Assembly (NCBI GenBank): GCA_964408025.1
Contig: CAYOXX010000108.1
Coordinates: 1 to 9,440 of the forward strand
Direction of reading: 5' to 3'
Source: CAYOXX01 sp964408025
GTDB lineage: Bacteria > Acidobacteriota > DATKUA01
DNA length: 9,440 nt
Shown piece by piece: positions 5,289 to 9,440 of this stretch. Each line of letters starts with the position of its first letter. The stretch's first letter is position 1. Below the pieces are notes generated by a model. The model saw only the letters and a program-made list of their open reading frames with translations, was not told the origin of the DNA and did no database searches. Position numbers and translations under genes: made by a program.

Positions 5289-5783
5289 ATGCGAGCTGCT
5301 GCGGTACTTGCCGGCCTGGCGCTGGTCGCCGGTTTGGTGGTCTTGCTCCTGTTGATTACCCGAGAGGCGGAAGAGAGCCAAGGGGCGGGGGCCGAACCGG
5401 AACAACCCCAAGCGGTGAGGGAAGTAATCGGTGAGGCGGCGCCGGGCCTGCCGTTCAGCCCGGCGGTGCGCGTCGGCGACACGCTCTATGTGTCCGGGCA
5501 GATGGCGATCAACCCGGAGACGGGAACGGAAGTGCGGGAGAGCATCGAGGCAGAGACCGAGCGTGTGATGCTGAACATCGAGCGGCTGGTGCGGATGGCC
5601 GGCTTCGAGATGTCAGACGTCACGCGCGCAACGGTATTCCTCAGCGACATCGACGACTACGGCGCCATGAATGCCGTCTACTCCAGGTTCTTCCCGGCCG
5701 ACCCGCCGGCGCGAGCCTGCGTGGCAGTGGACAGCCTCGTGCGCGGCTTCCGCCTCGAGATAAGCTGCATCGCACAACGCTAG
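5289..5783 (+). CDS. RidA/YjgF/UK114 family protein with N-terminal membrane anchor
   Basis: RidA proteins deaminate reactive enamine/imine intermediates made by PLP enzymes; E. coli RidA is about 128 residues and cytoplasmic. This one has 164 residues because of an added N-terminus. Residues 4-23 are a continuous hydrophobic segment after MR, followed by TR and a polar linker (24-50); with no clear AxA site it may be an uncleaved anchor. The RidA domain is about 53-164. It includes PFSPAVRVGDTLYVSGQ (55-71), the trimer-core region around 90-125, PPARACV (139-145) with the substrate-carboxylate Arg142, and LEISCIA with Glu157, which matches the catalytic Glu120 of E. coli. The domain therefore looks competent but placed outside the cytoplasmic membrane. 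The ATG is preceded by GGAAGGA (5275-5281) seven bases upstream. Divergent from the arginase-like gene. Confidence 0.95.
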   Translation: MRAAAVLAGLALVAGLVVLLLLITREAEESQGAGAEPEQPQAVREVIGEAAPGLPFSPAVRVGDTLYVSGQMAINPETGTEVRESIEAETERVMLNIERLVRMAGFEMSDVTRATVFLSDIDDYGAMNAVYSRFFPADPPARACVAVDSLVRGFRLEISCIAQR

Positions 5784-5946
5784 CCGCGCGGACACGCCGC
5801 TTCTGCGCCGAGGCTGAGGACCGTTCGATATATGTCAACATGAGTCAAGATTGCCCGCGGCGTGGAGTTTCTTTGTGAATCATCTTACAATTCCTGTTCC
5901 GGCCAAGCGTTAAGGTTCTACTGTAGAACAGAAACAGCGGGGCGAA
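5784..5946 (+). other. Leader region of the DUF2225-like gene
   Basis: The 163-base gap contains inverted arms CACGCCGC (5793-5800) and GCGGCGTG (5857-5864), direct repeats GTCAA at 5834-5838 and 5844-5848 (ten bases apart, one helical turn), a -10-like TACAAT at 5886-5891 without a good -35, and the palindrome at 5915-5929. A promoter for the downstream gene is likely here but not pinned down. Confidence 0.35.
5915..5929 (+). promoter_or_regulatory. Perfect inverted repeat, possible operator
   Basis: GTTCTAC (5915-5921) and GTAGAAC (5923-5929) form a perfect palindrome with one central base, 17 bases before the DUF2225-like ATG. Seven-base arms around one base in an otherwise AT-moderate leader fit a dimeric repressor site. 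As RNA the one-base loop would fold poorly, which favours a DNA-level role. The regulator is unknown. Confidence 0.45.
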
Positions 5947-7311
5947 ATGGTAAAACGAAGCGTTTTCATCGAGAAGCAGGTGGGCTGCCTGGTCTGCAAG
6001 CGCCAGATTCCCCTTCGCTACCCGAACCCTCGCTACTACGTGGCGGCCACGCGCGAGAGCGACCAGCACGTCATCGCCTACCGCTGGGCGGAGGGGCTGC
6101 AGGCCGGCGAGCAGGTGCCGCCGCACTACTACGCCGTCTGGCAGTGCCCGCACTGCCTCTTCGCCGACTTCACCGAAAGCTTCAACCGGCCGACCGGCGG
6201 CTTGAAGGAGGACCATCTGCGCGCGGCCTATTTGAAATCCGCGCAGGAAACGCGGACAGTTCTGGTCGAGCTGCGCAAGCTGGTTCCCGAGGGGGATATC
6301 GACTTCGACGGCGCGGTGGCGCTGCACCTGGCGGCGATCAAGATCGCCACGCTCCCCGACAAGGAAGAGATCGACCACAACAAGCTGGGCAGGCTCTCGC
6401 TTCGGCTCGGCTGGCTCTTCCGCGAGCGTAGCGAGGGCCAAGTCGAGGCCGAAGAGTCCAAGGGTGCGCTGGCGGAACTCCAGGACGGCGTCGAGAGCCT
6501 GGGCGGGCTGATGGCCTCGCTCTCCGAGGTGCTCGGCGACGTCAGGAGGTGCGCCGACGGGCGGGCCAAGGAGCTCGGCCTCATGGGCGAGGGCGAGGAG
6601 AACCCGTACGCCTCCATCAGCGCCTCGCTCGGCGACAAGCTCGACGAGATGCGCACGCTGCTGTCGATGATGCAGAGCGCGGTCCTGCACGACCGCAAGG
6701 GCGAGCTGAGCACCGTGAAGGATCTGGGCGGCGGGAAGCCGACCGGCCTGGACGAGCTGCTGATGTCGCTGCGGTCGTACTGGGCCGAGCTGCCGCGCAG
6801 CGAGGAGGAGTGCCTGCGGATGGCGGTCGACGCTCTGGACTACAGCTACGGCCACGAGTCCTCCCTCAAGAGCATCGAGCAGGGGATGTCGGTGGTGTCG
6901 CTCATCATCAACCTGCTCGCCCGCATCGACGATCACCAGGGGGCGCTGCGGCACGTGAGCGAGGTCTACAAGAGCGGTATGAACAGCATAAACGACCTGC
7001 GCTGGCGCATCCGCGAAGGCAAGAAGAAGAAGATCCTCAGCCCGCACGACGAGCGGATGCTTAACCGCAAGATAGGCAACATCAGCGTGGCCATCAGGCA
7101 GGCCGGCGAGAGCCGCCGCAACCTGCTCGACCTGCTGTGCGAGCGCCACTCCGCCGCCATCGGCGAGACCCTCGCCCAGACCGAAGGAAAACCTCTAACC
7201 GAACGCATGAAGGCGCTCAAGGACGCCGGCGTGCCCGAAGAGGTGATCAGCGACCTCCGAGCCCGCAAGGTCATCAAGGACAAAAAGAAAAAGGGCGGGC
7301 TCTTCGGCTGA
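5947..7311 (+). CDS. DUF2225-like zinc-ribbon protein with long helical C-terminal extension
   Basis: 454 residues, function unknown. The N-terminus has two CxxC pairs, C14/C17 (GCLVC) and C67/C70 (WQCPHC), suited to bind one zinc. The segment HYYAVWQCPHCLFADF (60-75) and a later LGRLSLRLGWLFRERSE (147-163) match the layout I know for DUF2225: a zinc ribbon followed by TPR-like helices. That domain is about 215 residues. Here another 230 or so follow, predominantly helical, with a Gly-rich link near 260-266 and a very basic end (KDKKKKGGLFG). No signal peptide or membrane span is seen, so it is probably cytoplasmic. The ATG has only GGGG at 5939-5942 as a weak ribosome site. A perfect palindrome lies just upstream. 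It converges on polA and seems to be transcribed alone. The DUF2225 assignment is from memory of the pattern. Confidence 0.75.
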   Translation: MVKRSVFIEKQVGCLVCKRQIPLRYPNPRYYVAATRESDQHVIAYRWAEGLQAGEQVPPHYYAVWQCPHCLFADFTESFNRPTGGLKEDHLRAAYLKSAQETRTVLVELRKLVPEGDIDFDGAVALHLAAIKIATLPDKEEIDHNKLGRLSLRLGWLFRERSEGQVEAEESKGALAELQDGVESLGGLMASLSEVLGDVRRCADGRAKELGLMGEGEENPYASISASLGDKLDEMRTLLSMMQSAVLHDRKGELSTVKDLGGGKPTGLDELLMSLRSYWAELPRSEEECLRMAVDALDYSYGHESSLKSIEQGMSVVSLIINLLARIDDHQGALRHVSEVYKSGMNSINDLRWRIREGKKKKILSPHDERMLNRKIGNISVAIRQAGESRRNLLDLLCERHSAAIGETLAQTEGKPLTERMKALKDAGVPEEVISDLRARKVIKDKKKKGGLFG

Positions 7312-7315
7312 TGAG

Positions 7316-7339
7316 AAAAATGACAGGCCCCTATTTTTT
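7316..7339 (+). terminator. Candidate bidirectional terminator between DUF2225-like gene and polA
   Basis: AAAAAT (7316-7321) pairs with ATTTTT (7333-7338), with AGG/CCT (7325-7327/7330-7332) inside and a three-base bulge. A T-run follows on the plus strand (7334-7339) and, because of the A-run, also on the minus strand. The gap separates convergent genes. The stem has little GC, so efficiency is uncertain. Confidence 0.4.
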
Positions 7340-7383
7340 GTATCTGGCTCCAGATTAATCAGTTATGTAGGGTAGCGTCGGGC

Positions 7384-7422
7384 TTAAGCCCAACTATGCG
7401 ATCTCTAAAGATCGCTGCTACA
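7384..7422 (+). repeat. Repeat C, copy 2, with hairpin
   Basis: Collinear with 2785-2820. It overlaps the perfect palindrome GGGCTTAAGCCC at 7380-7391 and contains a perfect seven-base hairpin GCGATCT/AGATCGC (7398-7404/7409-7415, loop CTAA). On the minus strand this hairpin lies just after the polA stop. The GGGC.TTAAGCC core is also the core of repeat A. Confidence 0.55.
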
Positions 7423-7456
7423 GCTAGAAAAATGGATGCCTGTCCTGTTCTGCGAC

Positions 7457-9440
7457 TCAGTGTGCCTCGAGCCAGGTCGAGCCGACGCCTGTGTCGACGA
7501 CTACCGGCACCGCAAGCTCGACGGCCCCCTCCATCCTGCGCACGGCCAGCTCGCGCAGCCGCTCGAGCTCGCCCGTCGCCACCTCGAACACCAGCTCGTC
7601 GTGGACCTGCAGTATCATGCGGCTGGCGAAGCCGCCGGCCCGCAGGTCGGCCTGGATGCCGATCATGGCCCGCTTGATGATGTCGGCCGCCGAGCCCTGC
7701 ACCGGCGTGTTTACCGCCACGTTCTCGGCGTGGCTGCGGATGCCCTGGTTTTCGGAGTGCATGTCGGGCAGGTAGCGGCGGCGCCCGAGGATGGTGGCGA
7801 CGTAGCCGTCGGTCCTGGCGCGCTCGATCGTCCGCCCGAGGTAATCCTTGATGCCGGAGAATGTGGCCAGGTAGTTTTCGATGAAGCGCCGCGCCTCCGC
7901 GAAGCCGACGCCGGTCTCGCGCGCGAACTTGGCCGGGCCCATGCCGTAGATGATGCCGAAGTTGATCCGCTTGGCGAAGTCGCGCTGTTCGCGCGTCACA
8001 TCCGCAGGCTCGACCTCGAACAGGCGCGAGGCGGTCTCGCGGTGGATGTCCTCGCCGGCCTTGAAGGCGTTGGTCAGCGCCGGGTCGCCGCTGAGGTGAG
8101 CGGCGATGCGCAGCTCGATCTGCGAGTAGTCGGCGCTCAGTAGGTACTCGAAGCCGCCGCCGGGGACGAACGCCTTGCGGATCTCGCGCCCCAGCTCGGT
8201 CCGCACCGGGATGTTCTGCAGGTTTGGATCGGACGACGAGAGGCGCCCGGTGGCGGCGACCGACTGGTTGAACGAGGTGTGGACGCGGCCCGTCTTGGAG
8301 TTAACCAGCCGGGGCAGCGCGTCGATGTAGGTCCCCTTCAGCTTGCTCAGCTGACGCCAGTCCAGGATCATGCGCGGCAGCGGGTGGGCGCGCAGCGACT
8401 CGAGGACGCCGATGTCGGTGCGCCACTGGCCACTCGGGGTCCGCTTCGGCTTGTATTTCAGCTCCTCGTGCAGCTTCAGCTCGTCGAAGAAGACCTCGCC
8501 GAGCTGCTGCGGCGAGTTGATGTTGAACTCCCGGCCGGCCTGCTGGTGGATGCCGCCCTGCAGCTCGTCGAGCCGCCGCTGGAACTCCTCGCTCAGGCGG
8601 CCCAGTAGCCCGCAGTCCAGCGCCACGCCGGCCCACTCCATCTCCTCCAGCACCAGCGAGAGCGGCATCTCGAGGCCGCGGAACAGCTCGACCGCCCCCG
8701 CCCCCTCCAGCTCCGGCTCGAAGCGGTTGCGGAGCCGCAGCGTGTAGTCGGCGTCCTCGCAGGCGTACTCGCAGATCCGCTCCAGGTCGACCTCGGCCAT
8801 CGAGATCTGCTTCCTGCCGGAACCGATCAGCTCCTTGGTCGCGATCTTCGGGAGGTTCAGGTGCCGCAGCGAGAGCGCGTCAAGGCCGTGGCCGCGGGCG
8901 CCGGGGTCGAGGACGTAGCTGGCGATCATCGTGTCGAACTCGACGCCCCGCAGCCGCACGCCCGCGCGGCGCAGCACCAGCGAGTCGTACTTGATGTTCT
9001 GCCCGGTCTTGGCCAGACCCTCGTCCTCGAGCAGCGGCCGCAGCCGCTCCAGCACCTCCTCGGCCGCCAGGCCCTCGAAGCGGTTCAGCGGCACGTAGAA
9101 GGCGCGGTCCTCCTCGAAGGCGAAGCTGAGGCCGACCAGGTCGGCCCGCAGCGGAACCTCGGAGGTGGTCTCGGTGTCGACGGCGAAGGAGCCGGCCGCG
9201 GTCAGCTCGCGAACGAGGTCGTCCAGCTCCGCAACGGTCGTCACGGCGCGGTAGTCGCGCTCCCCAGCCTCCTCGGGGCCCATATCGGCCACCGTGCCGA
9301 GCAGGCTCTGGAACTCGAGCTCCTTGAGCAGCTCGCGCGCCCGATCCGGGAAGCCGCCGCCCCAGCGCAGCGCCTCGAGCTCGACGCCGAGCGGCACGTC
9401 GGTCCGCAGCGTCACCAGCTCGCGGCTCAGCTCGGCGTCG
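7457..9440 (-). CDS. polA: DNA polymerase I, C-terminal part (5' end beyond window)
   Basis: Repair and Okazaki-fragment-processing polymerase. The frame stays open to the right edge. The upstream residues AELSRELVTLRTDVPL match the end of the family's 5' nuclease region, so the GTG at 9415 is internal and the gene is cut by the window. About 660 residues are visible. The 3'-5' exonuclease domain is intact: VDTET (Asp and Glu at 9178-9170), GQNIKYD (Asn at 8998, Asp at 8986) and YACEDAD (Tyr at 8767). The polymerase has motif A SADYSQIELR (Asp at 8131), the O-helix RDFAKRINFGIIYG (Lys near 7972, Phe at 7960, Tyr at 7948) and motif C QVHDELVFEV (His-Asp at 7603-7598). Phe rather than Tyr at the O-helix selectivity position indicates ordinary discrimination against dideoxynucleotides. 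It ends GSTWLEAH. Convergent with the DUF2225-like gene. Confidence 0.99.
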   Translation of the reverse strand, partial: DAELSRELVTLRTDVPLGVELEALRWGGGFPDRARELLKELEFQSLLGTVADMGPEEAGERDYRAVTTVAELDDLVRELTAAGSFAVDTETTSEVPLRADLVGLSFAFEEDRAFYVPLNRFEGLAAEEVLERLRPLLEDEGLAKTGQNIKYDSLVLRRAGVRLRGVEFDTMIASYVLDPGARGHGLDALSLRHLNLPKIATKELIGSGRKQISMAEVDLERICEYACEDADYTLRLRNRFEPELEGAGAVELFRGLEMPLSLVLEEMEWAGVALDCGLLGRLSEEFQRRLDELQGGIHQQAGREFNINSPQQLGEVFFDELKLHEELKYKPKRTPSGQWRTDIGVLESLRAHPLPRMILDWRQLSKLKGTYIDALPRLVNSKTGRVHTSFNQSVAATGRLSSSDPNLQNIPVRTELGREIRKAFVPGGGFEYLLSADYSQIELRIAAHLSGDPALTNAFKAGEDIHRETASRLFEVEPADVTREQRDFAKRINFGIIYGMGPAKFARETGVGFAEARRFIENYLATFSGIKDYLGRTIERARTDGYVATILGRRRYLPDMHSENQGIRSHAENVAVNTPVQGSAADIIKRAMIGIQADLRAGGFASRMILQVHDELVFEVATGELERLRELAVRRMEGAVELAVPVVVDTGVGSTWLEAH

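Noticed and set aside
5921..5931. LexA-type SOS box CTGTAGAACAG
   Set aside because: The half-sites are three bases apart instead of eight in the proteobacterial box, and it is a by-product of the larger palindrome.
5845..7149. 434-residue minus-strand open frame opposite the DUF2225-like gene
   Set aside because: Low-complexity Ala/Leu/Val/His-rich shadow. The plus-strand frame has conserved CxxC motifs and coherent helices.
7436..8143. 235-residue plus-strand frame opposite polA
   Set aside because: Antisense to strongly conserved polymerase motifs, with no ribosome site.
9413..9415. GTG as a start of a short polA
   Set aside because: The frame is open to the window edge and the upstream residues SREL-VTLRTDVPL continue a conserved polA segment, so the gene is simply cut.

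Overview
The window is high-GC bacterial chromosome made mostly of housekeeping genes. The organism cannot be named from it. The order tRNA-Gln, prs, rplY/ctc, pth recurs across many bacterial phyla. Strong G/C bias at third codon positions, an encoded CCA on the tRNA and a proofreading DNA polymerase I fit a free-living GC-rich lineage such as a deltaproteobacterial-type or candidate-phylum bacterium. That placement is inference.

Layout. 1-24 is the 3' end of a tRNA, probably tRNA-Gln. 62-2399 is a plus-strand cluster: prs (PRPP synthesis), rplY (bL25, 5S rRNA binding, acidic tail) and pth (peptidyl-tRNA hydrolase), serving nucleotide supply and translation. 2400-3012 has no credible gene. 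It holds a dense block of palindromes and short interspersed repeats (families A and B, each present more than once), and the first repeat copy overlaps the pth stop codon. 3013-4188 encodes an exported protein with two PDZ domains, no protease domain and an acidic C-terminal half. 4305-5201 (minus) encodes an arginase/agmatinase-fold protein with several classical active-site residues changed. It is divergent, across an 87-bp gap, from 5289-5783 (plus), a RidA-family protein with an N-terminal membrane anchor or signal. 5947-7311 encodes a DUF2225-like zinc-ribbon protein with a long helical C-terminal extension, preceded by a perfect operator-like inverted repeat. 7312-7456 is a convergent gap with hairpins, including a repeat unit related to one in the 2400-3012 block. 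7457 to the right edge is the 3' part of polA on the minus strand (proofreading exonuclease and polymerase domains); its 5' nuclease part lies beyond the window.

The clearest functional unit is prs-rplY-pth. The arginase-like and RidA genes both belong to families that handle nitrogen compounds and share a divergent regulatory gap, but a joint function is only an inference. I see no defence system, CRISPR array, prophage or transposase gene. The points most worth a second look are the intergenic repeat/palindrome block and the altered active site of the arginase-like protein.
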